From contig JAPEHQ010000014.1 in the NCBI GenBank assembly GCA_027405735.1, positions 930,001-994,000 on the forward strand: a stretch of DNA of 64,000 nucleotides, given 5' to 3'. This DNA comes from Mucor racemosus. Its lineage: Eukaryota; Mucoromycota; Mucoromycetes; Mucorales; Mucoraceae. The position numbers were made by a program, and so were the translations under genes. The notes beneath the pieces were generated by a model that was not told the DNA's origin, did no database searches, and saw nothing but the letters and a program-made list of their open reading frames with translations. This document shows, piece after piece, positions 34,830 to 46,607 of this stretch (the first letter of the stretch is position 1; each line of letters starts with the position of its first letter).

Positions 34830-35126
34830 GCTGATATATCTGTGTATTTGCACCCAACAAGAAGCAGATCATACATATTGTAAATAAAAAAAAGTTAAAA
34901 GCACATTAATACTATGTTAATCTTATTAGTGCTTCATTGTTTAAAGAGCTAGTTTTTTTTTTTTTTTTTTTTTTGGTTTTTGTTATTGAATTTTATTGTA
35001 TATAATTGCAGATGTGCAAGCAATTTATGGGTATATATTATTATAAAGCAACATAAGAAAATAAAAGTAGTGTGAATAAGGTTACATATAATGAGAGTAT
35101 ATATTCAAGCAAATGATGAAAGAGAG
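34830..35126. other. Convergent 3' spacer
   Basis: Short spacer between the convergent TFB2 and RPS0-like genes, containing a T homopolymer of about 23 bases near 34952-34974. Confidence 0.5.
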
Positions 35127-36185
35127 TTAATCATCCCAAGGAGTTTTGGAAGGAGTAAATGAAGTAGAAGCATTGTTAAATGATTCATTACCCCAACCTT
35201 CTTCCTGTTGTTCTTGTTCTTCAGGTGTATTAAGGGCCCAATCATTCAAAGGTACTCCTGGAAGTTCAAATTGATGCTTTTGTTCAGGAATAGTAAGATC
35301 ATCTGCCCAATTTTCCAATTCAAAGCTTGGTGAAACTTCTTGATTAAGAACATCTTGACCCCAGCTGTTGGCTGTATCTTGCATTTCATAGTGAAATCCG
35401 CCTTGGTTAGAGGTAAAAGGTACAGGTTCATTCCATGTTTCTGATTTTTGCAATGGTTGATAGGGATGTTCTTGGGCATGACCTTCTTGCTCGTCATCTT
35501 CTTGAACATCAGAATAAAAGAACATATCAGGCAAGACATCCCAGGATAAATTATAATTTAAAATGCCACGAATACGAAGAATAGCACGACTCAAAAACCA
35601 GCACATGACACCTAATGATTGAGAACCCATATTATTACAAGGAATAGCAAGATCAACATATTTGAGTGATGAATGGGTGTTTGTAAATGCAATAACAGGC
35701 ATATTACATTTACTACTTTCTTGAAGAGCTTGAAAATCAGTCATTGGATCCATACAAACTAGCATGATAGATTCCTCCAATGTGTTGGTAAATGTACCAG
35801 GTACGAAACGGTCTTGATTAGTTTTACCTCCAATATATTTTGCAAGTTTTATAGCTGGACGACGACTTTTGGAAGTAGAAAATGTTATATAAATGTCCTC
35901 TGGTTCAATGATGGCAAGAACACGAGCTGCTAACATGAGTTTTTCCCAAGTTTTACCCAAATGAATGATATGAAGACCATCAGCTCTACGAGAAAAGACG
36001 TAGCTCTTCATAGTATTTGATATGTTTTTAGTTCCCAAATGGCACTTTGCAGCCAACATTAATAAAATATCATTTTCAGTAGGCTCAAGAACTAAGGATT
36101 TACGTTAGATTTAATAATCACTTCAAGAAAAAAAAAATCAGTATATTTTACTTTGAGGTACTTTTGTATTCTCAAAAATGCTCAT
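35127..36185 (-). CDS. Divergent 40S ribosomal protein S0 / uS2 (laminin-receptor family)
   Basis: Two exons, 36152-36185 and 35127-36091, encode 332 aa. The uS2 core is clear: LLMLAAKCHLGTKN near the N-terminus, RADGLHIIHLGKTWEKLMLA, DPMTDFQAL, MPVIAFTNTHSSLKYVD, LAIPCNNMGSQSLG and LRIRG. The C-terminal extension is acidic and Gln/Trp-rich and ends SKTPWDD. uS2 sits at the 40S head-body junction and is needed for 18S maturation. Many otherwise near-invariant positions differ from the usual protein (for example DPMTDFQALQES where DPR(S/T)D.QAI.EA is normal). This suggests a fast-evolving paralogue rather than the main ribosomal copy. A TATATAA box lies near 36241-36250. Confidence 0.82.
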
Positions 36186-36240
36186 TTTGTAATGGGTTGG
36201 TTGAATAGAAAGAAAGAAAACAAAAATGATCAATATCATC

Positions 36241-36250
36241 TTATATATAA
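36241..36250 (-). promoter_or_regulatory. TATA box of the RPS0-like gene
   Basis: TATATATAA on the minus strand, about 56-65 bp upstream of the ATG at 36185. Confidence 0.45.
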
Positions 36251-36449
36251 CAGATAGAGATATATCACATTCTTTTCATAATTGATGATATATTGAAATC
36301 ATACACCAAAAATCCCTCAAAAAAAAAAGCAATGCATCATGCACACAAAAACTTTTGACGCAAACATAAAATCAATGATAATTTAGCTTTTTGTAATATT
36401 TTCTTTCTTTAATGGATTATATTAAAGTATAAAAATAAAAACATCTAGC

Positions 36450-37176
36450 TTAGAATCTAAGCTTGCTGAAGAACCACTTGTTCTTACCAGTTTGGTAACG
36501 TTCTTCAAAGAGCTTCTTGATGACCTTCTTGGAATCTTCACGTTGAGTGGGCTCCTTGAAAGTATCGGCAGAGACAGTACCCTTGATTTGTTCCAACTCC
36601 AAACCGTAACTATGATATTGGTGTTAGTTTTTATCAATTCAAAATCTCAAATTCCCAAAAAAAAAAAAAAAAAAAAAAAAAACTTACCGAGTGGGCATCA
36701 TGTGGTTGTAGTTGACAATCTTGACGAAAGGCTTAACCTTGGAACGCTTGGCGGTCTTCTTCTTACCCATGGCCTTGGTGACCTTGAGGGGAGAACGTTC
36801 AACACCAGCAACAACGGCATAACCGTAAGGTCTATCCTTGGTACCTTCATCGTGGTCTATTTGAGAGCGTTTGAGTATTTTTAATATAAATCAATTGAGT
36901 CAAATGTAATACATACTACGAACAACAACGGCCTTCTTGCCAGCATAACGGCCTTGGAGGATCACAACGACCTATTTGTTTTGAAATAGGTTTAGCTAAT
37001 CAAGTTTTTTTTTTTTTTCTGGTTTGAATCCATCCGTTCATTTTTTCCCCCCATCCATCTCCCTCTCTCTTTTTTTTTATCTATCTAATAAACATCCATC
37101 CATCTCTTTTCTTTCTCATGTAATTGCTATTGTTGATTTGATTCTTTACCTTTCCGGCTTTAATGAATTTAACCAT
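36450..37176 (-). CDS. RPL27: 60S ribosomal protein L27 (eL27)
   Basis: Four exons, 37150-37176, 36917-36971, 36688-36856 and 36450-36609, encode 136 aa, exactly the family length. Motifs in order are [70 protein letters not shown] and the ending [11 protein letters not shown]. eL27 is a structural protein of the large cytosolic subunit. The first intron follows codon 9, and a pyrimidine-rich intron of 178 bp separates it from exon 2. The donor of exon 2 was chosen as GTATGT because it restores the conserved RNHDEGT. The 3' end lies about 260 bp upstream of the RPS0-like start, on the same strand. Confidence 0.96.
36659..36682. repeat. Poly-A tract in RPL27 intron 3
   Basis: Run of about 24 A on the plus strand (poly-T in the transcript), just downstream of the donor site. 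Length is likely variable. Confidence 0.8.
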
Positions 37177-37651
37177 GCTGAATAAGTGGAATATAAGAGA
37201 AGGAAATTACAATTTTCCCGGTTTGCACGTTCCTCATTACTCTCCCACTTCCTTGACGCCCTTTACGACTACAACTTGTTTTGTTCCCGCACCATCTTGC
37301 TTATATTTAGACGGCCGATGCAGCTCTGCTCAGTGCTTGTAATACTTGCCAATCATAATCGCAATATAACTCAAATATATCCAATTATGAAGCTATATTT
37401 TAGAGCTCAATGTCCAATAACTGCTTAAACCTTACACTAACTCTAACTCCTCTATTTGACGTTAAATTTGTTCATTGCTGTTAGTATCATTAGCACACAT
37501 GTGCGAATCAAGTTTGAAAGCGACCTTGTTTTGTCAAAGACAATTGTTTCAAAACTTCAAAATTAGCTACATTGTTATCAATATTGCATACATGTATAGA
37601 ACGTGTTAAAAAGATCACGGTATACCACTCCCCCCACCGAAGCCATCGCAT
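37177..37651. other. RPL27 upstream region
   Basis: Presumed promoter of RPL27 and possibly of the unresolved gene on the other strand. No clear TATA box or known ribosomal-gene motif could be assigned. Confidence 0.4.
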
Positions 37652-38484
37652 ATGAGCAAGCCGGTTTTGCCACCTAAACCATCCACCATCACTACAGCTA
37701 GGACCACACCTCTGATTCTGCCATCAGCAAATGCAATAATGATAAAACGAACCTTGTCAGCCAAGGGTAAGCTTGTTCTTTGTTGTATGAGTGCATCTCA
37801 AGTCAACAATGAGCCTCCACTAGATACTAATACCAAACAACAATAGCAAGTATATTTCGGATAGAACGAGTAGTATGGGAAGTCATTATACCAACACAAT
37901 GATGAATAACACAAACTCACTGATGCGCCTCAGCAACCGGGCCACTGACAGCATTTTGAAATTGGCTTCCTCTTTGAATGACGGATATAGTCGCCCTTCT
38001 AGTTTGGATGACTTATATAACCATCAAAATCGATCTTATGTGTACGGAAGAAAATCATCAAACATGGGACAACTCACTTTATCTTCTACATTGGAAGACA
38101 ATGGCGACGGCGAATATAAAGAAGAACATGGCGCCACACCACGACATCTCATCGTCATGTTGCCATGTCTCCGTGAGATGGAAAGCTTTGGAATGATCCT
38201 GCTGTTGCATTGTACTACAAAGGTACGTTGATATAAAACTGGCTAATTATCATACAATAAAATTAGCTCCCATTGTGCCTCCATGTCCTACCCCCATTGG
38301 CTCGCTTAAATTAATAACAGCAGCAGTATCAAAATCATATAGGATATCACAGGAAATACTATTCGCTTCATGGCCAGTCTTTTAAAGAAGCTTATTTCGC
38401 TGTAGGATCTTTCCAGAAGATGAATTCAAGCATATTTTGGCACTATTACTGCTACTATTACCACTGAAAATATTTTAAATGCCG
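37652..38484 (+). pseudogene. Unresolved or degraded gene-like region
   Basis: Several coding-looking pieces lie in line but not in one frame. 37652-37760 starts MSKPVLPPKPSTITTA and ends at a possible GTAAGC donor. 37875-38170 contains RPSSLDDLYNHQNRSYVYG and GRKSSNMGQLTLSSTLED. A different frame around 38178-38222 reads DGKLWNDPAVALYYK before a GTACGT donor, followed by APIVPPCPTPIGSLKLI. I could not connect these without a stop or frame change. It is either a gene with introns I have misread or a recent pseudogene. The Pro-rich start resembles an SH3-ligand motif. No family is recognised. Confidence 0.35.
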
Positions 38485-40633
38485 ACATTTTTATTTTTTT
38501 TGAATATTGATCAGATCGTCATTTTCAGAAAGATAATAATAATTTTTTGATCATATATCCAAAAAATAATAATACAACGCAAAAATCAAAATAATTAAAG
38601 CTGATAGTTCTTTCTTTTGCCTATCTAATGGTGTTATTTTCAAGTATTTTTGCCACAGAAAATGTCGAATAAATTCCAATAATCAGATTTTACGTTTTTT
38701 ACTAAAAAGTCAAATATTTTGCTAATAAGTTTCTAAATAAACAATTCTGAATAAAGGATACAGATATTGCGGTTGATTTGAACCTATATTTATCATAGTA
38801 AAAGTTCCCAATTTTCGGGTGTAAATTTCAATTTTGTCCGAAACGCAAATTTCCATGAGCTACCCCTTTGCCAAAATCATCGAAAAACCAATAATCTGAA
38901 AAAAATGTAAAAGTGGTATAGAAAGTATGTTCTGAATGAGAGCAATCGTTTGGTATCATTCTGAGCTTCAGGAGATATCAAAACGTCGAGATATGCGCTC
39001 TTTAAAGTGCTGATTTATGCCGAATTTTGTGATACAGCCAATTGCAATTGCATGGTTTTTGGCTAGAAACATGATTTATTTGCAAAATAAAAATATAGTA
39101 TGTACAATAGCCTCATGAAAAAGTAATAAAACTAAATATCATATGTTTTCACCGAGTTTTAATACTATGAAAATCTTTTAAAGTTATTTTTTTTCAGTGG
39201 GGCGATGTTTCACAAAAATGTTGAAAGAGTGTTTTCCTCAGGAACACAAAGCAACCATTGGGTAACATCACACGTAGTAGAAATTAGAAACGATCGTGCT
39301 CATCAGTACTGTAATTACTTGTAGTAGAGAGTTCAACTAATTCATTATGTAGTTCATCATTTTCAAAAAAAAAAATAGCACCAATAAAGTGGTTTAACCT
39401 CGTTCTAAAGAATTTTTTAGTGCTAAATCAAGAAATTTTAGGTATCAGCGTGTCAACGATCTATCTTGTTGTAGCAAAGGTGATAAACAGAAGATTTGGA
39501 GGTACGGATACAGACGACGTTGTATATAAAAATGCAATGAAATTATTCATTCGAGGGGGATTTTGGCAAAAAGAAGATTTGAGACGCAGGCATTCTTATG
39601 CATGGCATAAAGGAAATGTGGGAAAAGAAGCATCAAGGCATGAAGAGAAACTCAATTGCTATGAACGCCAGTAAGGGTTATAACTTTACGAAAAATCAAT
39701 AATTTTGATATATAAGATATGATTGGGGGTACAATATTGTTTGAAAAGAGAACAATACGGTCTAAAGAGGCAAAGGTGGATACATAATTCAACATATCCT
39801 CATCTCAATCCAGCATCAAAGATATTTGCGCATATGGAGAGTAAATGGTCATATCAATTTATTTAGTAACGTGTACTTTTATTTACATTCTATAAGCTCA
39901 AACTTTACTGCATCTGATACGCAAATTCCCATAACATTTAATACTATAGACATCAGTAGACATAAAGTAAATTATCAACTATCACTGTTTCTTCCATGCT
40001 TGTTTGGGACACTGAAATATCAGCTAGTAATTAATGGATAGTCGTCATATGTAGCTTTTTTTTCACGTCTCGTATATTAATGAGTAACTGCTTCAAAACG
40101 TTACTTGGAGGCACATCAACCAAGTGTTGGTATGCTTATAATGAAGAAATTAATTCTAAAGAGGTGATTCTCTCTAGAGACTACTTTGTTATGACAGGAT
40201 TGACGTATAGCCAACTAAATAACAGGGTTAATGCTGCCCCCCCAGTAGCCATGCGATTTCAATCAACCCTTTACACCTGCTTATTCTATAAAAGTCTTTC
40301 GGTGAAAGGTGAAAGGTGAAATCAACTCCATATGTCTTATCTTTAGCATTCTAAATTTTCCTGTAGTGTTCTCTCATGTCCAATAATGGTTATAATATAT
40401 TGCAATTCCTGCATCCAGTATGCTGTATCAAGCTATAAAGTCTTTATTTCTTTCGAGAATGTCAAGATTCAATATACAAAGAATTTCATAAATGCCAAAT
40501 TTTACAAAATAATTTCATAATTACTCAAATATATAATAATAAACACTATTGACTTTTGTTTTGTTTGATTTAAAGGAATTTATTCATAATAAAATTGCTC
40601 TAGGATTTCTTTTTTACGAATTGCTAGCCTCAA
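38485..40633. other. Poorly coding region
   Basis: AT-rich. The only notable ORF is 39420-39674, with RGGFWQKEDLRRRHSYAW, charged and Trp-bearing, unlike the surrounding Ile/Asn/Lys background. It may be the remnant of a transposon or a lost gene, but no family is recognised. ORFs at 39826 and 40080 look random. Confidence 0.35.
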
Positions 40634-40921
40634 TTAATCTTGTTGAATCTCTACAACCTTGCGCTTGGCTCCAGGTCTCTTTGTTGGCAATGGAGACTTG
40701 GTCTTCAAGTATCGATTGACTATGTTTGCGACAGTAGTCTTACCAATGCCAAATTGAGCTGCAATGGTACCATATGATCCGCCCCACTCCCAAGCTCCAA
40801 CTATACGTCCGTAATCAACAGGATCAAGTTCTTTGGAGCTGGTGTTGTTGATTCTCCACTGAATTCTGTGATTAATTGTGCTTTTCATTTCACAATTTAT
40901 TAAAAATTTAAGATCGTTCAT
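40634..40921 (-). CDS. Stand-alone Tc1/mariner-like HTH protein (transposase N-terminus)
   Basis: Complete 95-aa ORF. Residues about 30-70 form a homeodomain-like helix-turn-helix: LDPVDYGRIVGAWEWGGSYG followed by TIAAQFGIGKTTVANIVNRY. A basic hook, PTKRPGAKRK, resembles the GRPR-type motif after the first HTH of Tc1-like transposases. No second HTH or DDE catalytic domain follows in any frame after the stop. It could be a truncated transposase remnant or an HTH-only protein; an intact frame with no stops leaves the second option open. Confidence 0.5.
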   Translation of the reverse strand: MNDLKFLINCEMKSTINHRIQWRINNTSSKELDPVDYGRIVGAWEWGGSYGTIAAQFGIGKTTVANIVNRYLKTKSPLPTKRPGAKRKVVEIQQD

Positions 40922-42880
40922 GTTTCATCTATCAGTCACGTACATACGCATGGGAGGAAGAGTACAGCATCTTTTTTCTTGTATACAGTCAACTAATGTC
41001 GTAACAGCCAAACCTAAATTTCATTTTCAGAAAAATTGATCAAATTCAAACTTTACAGAATTTTTTAGACATATTTGTTTCGAAAAAAATCCATCAAATC
41101 TTTATGAGACGATCATTCAGCATCTAGTATTTTGTCTGGTAATTTTTGTTTTGCAATTTACTGGAAAAATTAGGTGAATCTGGTTCATGAGTTTCAAATT
41201 ACATGAAACGTTCACCTCCCGATAGTGTGTTTAAACCTCAATTACAAAAGCCTCTAAATCATATCCATGCAAAAAAAACATATGTTTATTAACAACTTGG
41301 TATTAGGTTTATTTGAACTGGCAACAAAACATCTACTGGCTTTTTTGTATTTCGGTGAAACGCCGTATTCAGATGTTATTGTTCCACCAAAAATGCATGA
41401 ATTGCACACTTTAAAGAGCGCGTTTTGGCTCATTCTGATATCTTTGAATACTTTAAACCATACCAAACGATTGCTCTCAACCAGCAAATAATTTCTATAC
41501 CGTTTAAATTGAATTTTTGAGTTCATGATTTTTGAGTTATTTTTGGACTATTTCCCATGAGGTATACCTCATGAAAATTTGCAATTTTGAGAAAAATCAA
41601 ATTTTAACCCCAAAAATGGAAAATTTTACTAAGGTATATACTGGCATAAAATGACCGGATTAGCTCATTTTTTTATCCGGTAACATTTATCTTGATATTC
41701 CCTATATATTTTTTTGATATTTGGGCAAAAAACTGTTAAAACTTCCATCGTAAATATATCACGATTTTATGAGCAAAATTTTTCCCAAATTAATGCCATT
41801 GGATTCAAATCGCAAAATACTACAAACTTTAATTAATAAGCAAAGCATGTTACCTATAAAGTTTTTGGATTAAATTATAAAAAACCCTAATTTTTTGTCA
41901 AAAAAATTCAAAAATTTTTTTTTTTTTTATAGGGTGTACCGTAGTGGGTATACATTATTTTTTATTTAACGATTGGCTTAATATTTATAAAACTCCTACG
42001 TAACGTGTATAAAGCAAAGTGTAATCAAACAAGGAAAAGGGACTAAGAGGCCAATCGAGTGGACTCGAAGAGTTGAAGAATTTATCCGGGGTTCCTAACA
42101 GCGTACCCACCGGGGAATACGCCGAAGAGTGCGAGATTGGGAAAGTTAGTTCGACCGGGGAGGGCTGCGTCCAGAGCAGAGCACATGATGCGGCTTCATT
42201 GTCATCGCAGTACGTCTGATAAACAACTAAACACCAAAACGGGAAAGACAGTATCCACACACTGCATACCAAAATTCTTGCTTCCAACGAGCAATTCAAA
42301 AATGAACGAAATCAGATCAGGTTGCGGTTCAGTATTTAAACGCCGCCCACATTGTTTCAAACAGCTTCGTTATAACACATTTAATACACTTGGATGTTGA
42401 ATTGAAAGTTTCCATGCAAAAGATTTCCTCACAAGAGAAAGTCTTTTTACGCAAGACTTCTTTCTTCAAGTTTTGAGTGAAAAAAAAAAAGCAAACATCT
42501 AATTGTGCATTGATTTAAAGTTATTGTCTTTCCACTTGTGAGCATCTCCACTGGGATTCCACTCTGCGATTCCACTCGGATTCCAAATCACAGGGTAGTA
42601 AAACAAACAAGTATAATTTCGGATGCCTCAAGGTCCTAATAATTTTGCTAATTTGGTTCAACTTCAAATACTTTTATTTGGTTATCATGCGTTAGCAACC
42701 TCCTAATAAAATCCTATTTTTATGTCATCAATTTTCTAGTCTTATTGATAATGTCAATCGCTGAAATACCACATCACGAAATAACAATCGAGATAATAAC
42801 AACAATCATATGAAAAGGTGCTTTGTTTCGCATAATGAACAATCATTTTATTTAATTTATAGCTACTGAATTTTACAGAG
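40922..42880. other. Intergenic region with a GC-richer island
   Basis: Mostly AT-rich. At about 42040-42200 the composition rises sharply (words such as TATCCGGGGTTCC, CACCGGGGAATACGCC and GACCGGGGAGGGCTGC). ORFs cross it on both strands (41985-42299 minus, 42137-42400 plus) but neither shows a recognisable domain. I do not know what it is. Confidence 0.4.
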
Positions 42881-44887
42881 TTATTGGTTATACTCTTGAA
42901 ATATTTGCTGCTTCCAATTTAAACTGCTGTCATCACCTTCAATCCCAGAAACTACAAATTTTTGCAATTGTTTGCATCTGATATAAATAAGAAAATTGCC
43001 TTTATATCCAGCTGTAGCAAAAAGGCTTTTATAAGATCTATGATCTGTCGCATCAACATATTTGTAAGTAGCGGTCATTTCAGTGTCAGTGGCTACAACA
43101 ATTGTGTGATTTCCAACTTGATGATAGAGAGAACCAAAATATATTATACGATTTAATCTTAGTTCTAATCGGTTCACTTTTGTTTCCGGAAGAATGATTT
43201 CAATGATATAAGGAGATCGAGACATAATAGTACATCTTTCGAGTATCAATGTATCAACTTGTGCTAGTTTCGACGACATTTCCGAGAACACATTGGGATG
43301 GAGTACAGAGCTTGTAAGTTTTAGTTCAGAGATAATTGCTTGTCGAGAAACAACAGTGTGAATTGGTGGACCATCAGGGATTATCATCTTATCCAAGCGT
43401 ACTACTGGTTTGATATTATTGTTGATTAAAGAGATGACACCATTTATTATCGCCCAGCTCCTAATATTACACCACTCTTCTAAATGGTTCTGAAGCCCTT
43501 CTGGTGGTATGTTTTTAACACAATAGTTGTAAAATAACTCGTCGTCTTCCAACATGTGCTCCACGCTCAAAATTTTGATGATATTTAGTGAATGTGGACG
43601 TATGATTTCAAAGATTTCGTCAAAATTTACCATATCAATAAAGCGCTGGCTAGAGTACAATTCGAATAGACGAATACATGAATTGCTTTGTTTCAATTCA
43701 ATAATATAATTCTCTTCTATGGTTTCCTGGCCATTTATACACATCGTAAATTCAGATGAAGATTCAAAATTTGAGCCCATGGACATTTCTTTGTTCTCTT
43801 GGTTGCGGTTTCTAGTTGCAATCGATAGATTTATACAGCCTTTAATTTGCTGTATGTAGTGTCTATCGTCGAGTTCGCCAATTTTAATATCGTAATGCGA
43901 AAGAGGCAGACAAAGATGTATCAACTGATTCCACCATCCATTTACTTGCTCCTGTGTTTTTGATCCAGTAGGGGTTTTGATTAATGTACTTAGTACCAAT
44001 GTTTTCAAGGCTTTCAATTTGTTTGTAAAATAATAAAGTGAAGAAGCATTAAGTTTAGGATCATTTATTTGAAGTTTCCTTATGCTTCTATTTGGAATCA
44101 AGCTTCTTGTATCATTGCTGCTACTTGTTAAATTACAGCCTTGAAGTTCCAATTTCACCGTTTTTTGAGAGCAATTGTTTATCAAGTAATCCAAATCATC
44201 TAGAATAGGGGCATCCACATGGTATGAGTCAAGCTGTAATTGCTCTAATAATTTGAATTCTTTCAACTGGTTTACTAGAACAAGGAAATTGTTTTCTTTG
44301 TGCATACTACTTAATAGCTGATTAGGAATCAACCGAAGCTTAGTTAAAGAGTGCTTAAACTTGATGGCAAGCATATAATACAAGTGTCTATCATCGATAT
44401 CCCACCCATCTGAGAAGGCAAAAAGCTTCAGACGCTTGTGTTGAGTTTCTGCTGAAAGGAGATGTCGCCAAACAAATTTTGATTCAAAAGCTATCGCTGT
44501 GAAGCTACCAATTCTCTCAATATTAGGGCTATGCTGTAGAATAATGTCAATAAGCTGGCCTACATTGTAAGGAAAATCAATAGATACAATTTTATCTGGA
44601 GTTGTAATGAGGTCTGGATAGAATACAACATTCTTGACGAGATAACCAAGTTTTGGTGTATAAACATTTGAATAGACAGCATTAGAAAATTTCGTTATTT
44701 CGTTTGATGATAAATGCACATTTTTGTATAATTCTCTCTGTGCTGATCTAGTCCAACCTTTGCAGGCGAGCTTACATTGATAAAATGTATTTTTCGCTTC
44801 TTTCCAATCTGATGTTGATTCAACATGATTAAATATAACTTGCAAAATTTCAGATGGAAGGTTGTTCCAAGATTTTAACGTAGACAT
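42881..44887 (-). CDS. F-box protein with LRR-like region, 668 aa
   Basis: Single-exon ORF. Residues 8-55 form an F-box (NNLPSEILQVIFNHVE, then CKLACKGWTRSAQRELYKNV). The rest has irregular Leu-rich repeats, for example LEQLQLDSYHVDAPILDDLD, VKLELQGCNL, LKTLVLSTL, AIISELKLTSSVLHPNVF and VDTLILERCTI. F-box proteins of this layout bind Skp1 through the F-box in SCF ubiquitin ligases and use the Leu-rich part for substrate binding. Such genes form large families in Mucoromycota. No substrate can be inferred. The gene is intronless, unlike its neighbours. Confidence 0.8.
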   Translation of the reverse strand: MSTLKSWNNLPSEILQVIFNHVESTSDWKEAKNTFYQCKLACKGWTRSAQRELYKNVHLSSNEITKFSNAVYSNVYTPKLGYLVKNVVFYPDLITTPDKIVSIDFPYNVGQLIDIILQHSPNIERIGSFTAIAFESKFVWRHLLSAETQHKRLKLFAFSDGWDIDDRHLYYMLAIKFKHSLTKLRLIPNQLLSSMHKENNFLVLVNQLKEFKLLEQLQLDSYHVDAPILDDLDYLINNCSQKTVKLELQGCNLTSSSNDTRSLIPNRSIRKLQINDPKLNASSLYYFTNKLKALKTLVLSTLIKTPTGSKTQEQVNGWWNQLIHLCLPLSHYDIKIGELDDRHYIQQIKGCINLSIATRNRNQENKEMSMGSNFESSSEFTMCINGQETIEENYIIELKQSNSCIRLFELYSSQRFIDMVNFDEIFEIIRPHSLNIIKILSVEHMLEDDELFYNYCVKNIPPEGLQNHLEEWCNIRSWAIINGVISLINNNIKPVVRLDKMIIPDGPPIHTVVSRQAIISELKLTSSVLHPNVFSEMSSKLAQVDTLILERCTIMSRSPYIIEIILPETKVNRLELRLNRIIYFGSLYHQVGNHTIVVATDTEMTATYKYVDATDHRSYKSLFATAGYKGNFLIYIRCKQLQKFVVSGIEGDDSSLNWKQQIFQEYNQ

Positions 44888-45949
44888 TGTTGTAATAAAG
44901 TGATATAAAAAAAAGCATAAAAAGCAAGTTGCTACACATGTTTATACTTTTTGAGCTCTTTTAATGGTTTATTATTTGACATGTTATACAATTATTCTTT
45001 AAAACAATAGAAGACTCGTTACTATCGCATGTTGCAAAGTTTCATTCTTTGACAAAAAAAACAACGGACTCATTGTAAATTTATTTATAAATGCATTTTG
45101 AGTATACACGTGTGATTATCATGAATCACTCAGATAAAAGACTTTGACAAAAATGAACCTCCATAGACAAAGAAAACGTTTTATAATGAATCAAAAATTT
45201 GACAGCAATGAATGATTTATAATTATAATAAACAACACTGTTTTTTGTATAGAGTATGAATTGTCTACATGATCACTGTATCAATGCATAAGAGTAGCAT
45301 TGATAAGAGCAAAAGTTTTGTATCGTAAATATTAGAAACAAATTCATGATTCAAATTTGCATAAAATTCTGTTTTTTCATATTTGAAAATATTTTGTGAA
45401 CGCTTGGAATAAGATGTTTTAGAAAAAACGTATTCAAAATTGACTATAGCATGTTGATTTTACTACTGTATTTTTTGTTTTACAAAAAGAATGACATTTG
45501 TTGACTAGAATCTGTCTGAATATGGTCTGCATCATGAGTACTCAAAAAACATCTCTTCAACAATGATATTATTAACTGCTTTTTCTTAGAGCAGCTGTTT
45601 TATATTTTCAAGGAACACTATCTACCCCTGAAAGCTTTCGGGACAATATCCTTGTTGATACAGCTTTCCATCACTAATTGAAATTAATTTCTCTGTGAAA
45701 CATAACGATATGAATTTACCATACATTAGTTTTTTACCGTATGTTCCGGCGTATATTTAACTCTATAGACATCTACAATCCTTGATTCTGACCATTAAAA
45801 CAACATCTAAACCATTTTATTGTTAATAAATCTTCTTTTATATTTCAAAGCGTTCATCCCTTTGACCTTTTTTATAGAATTCAAAGTTGCCCTATTTAGA
45901 GGAAGATCAATAAATGTTGTCTCCGCTTCGATTGAAAAGGTGGGGTAAA

Positions 45950-45984
<35 letters not shown>

Positions 45985-46607
45985 AGCTAAAGGAACAAAA
46001 GGAAAGCTGGTAGACAAATTGATTGGATCCATTTTTCGATTTCCATCAAATTTCCGGAAAGTCTAAATGTTGGATAATTTGTCTTTCTGTTTATATGATA
46101 AAAACTTACTTTACTGTTTACAAATCAAAGAAATAATCTCCCCATCATGAGTACGGTACATTTAAGGACAATGGGAAATAAAGGAGGGAAATCATGAAAG
46201 AGATATGTTCAAGATTTTCTATAAAAGGAATATTATATGAAGTGACTCACGATGGGCAACCAAACCTTCTTTTGGTGCAACCACCGATAGCAACTTGCTA
46301 ACTACATTTCTTTCTTTTACTTGACATGTACATGTACATGATGAATAATGGATAGAGTCAATTTTTTATTATGAAATAAAATAATTGAATTGAAATAGGA
46401 GCATTTTATACCGAGATTTTTGTTTGATTTTCAACAACATTGCACCATCAAAAGGAATGAAAAGGCTATTGCAAATTCGGTTTTAAACGACGCAGATCTC
46501 TTTTTTGATTGATTTCCTATTTAAATCAGAAAGTTCGTCTTGCATTTTCATTGTTTTTCTTCTTCTTTCTTAGATTTATACATTAAAAAAACAACAGCAA
46601 CAACGGC
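44888..46607. other. Intergenic region upstream of F-box and asparagine synthetase genes
   Basis: 1.7 kb between divergent genes, so both promoters must lie here. An A homopolymer of about 30 bases lies at 45953-45982. CATGTACATGTACATGATG near 46324 is a small imperfect palindrome upstream of the asparagine synthetase gene. No ORF or repeat is supported. Confidence 0.45.
45953..45982. repeat. Poly-A tract (30 bp)
   Basis: Uninterrupted A run on the plus strand in the intergenic region. Confidence 0.9.

Noticed and set aside
36492..36884. 130-aa plus-strand ORF over RPL27
   Set aside because: Antisense shadow of RPL27 exons 3 and 4, running through the poly-A tract in intron 3.
41254..41526. 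Overlapping ORFs on both strands
   Set aside because: No domain, no promoter signal, and both strands are equally open; probably chance in AT-rich sequence.
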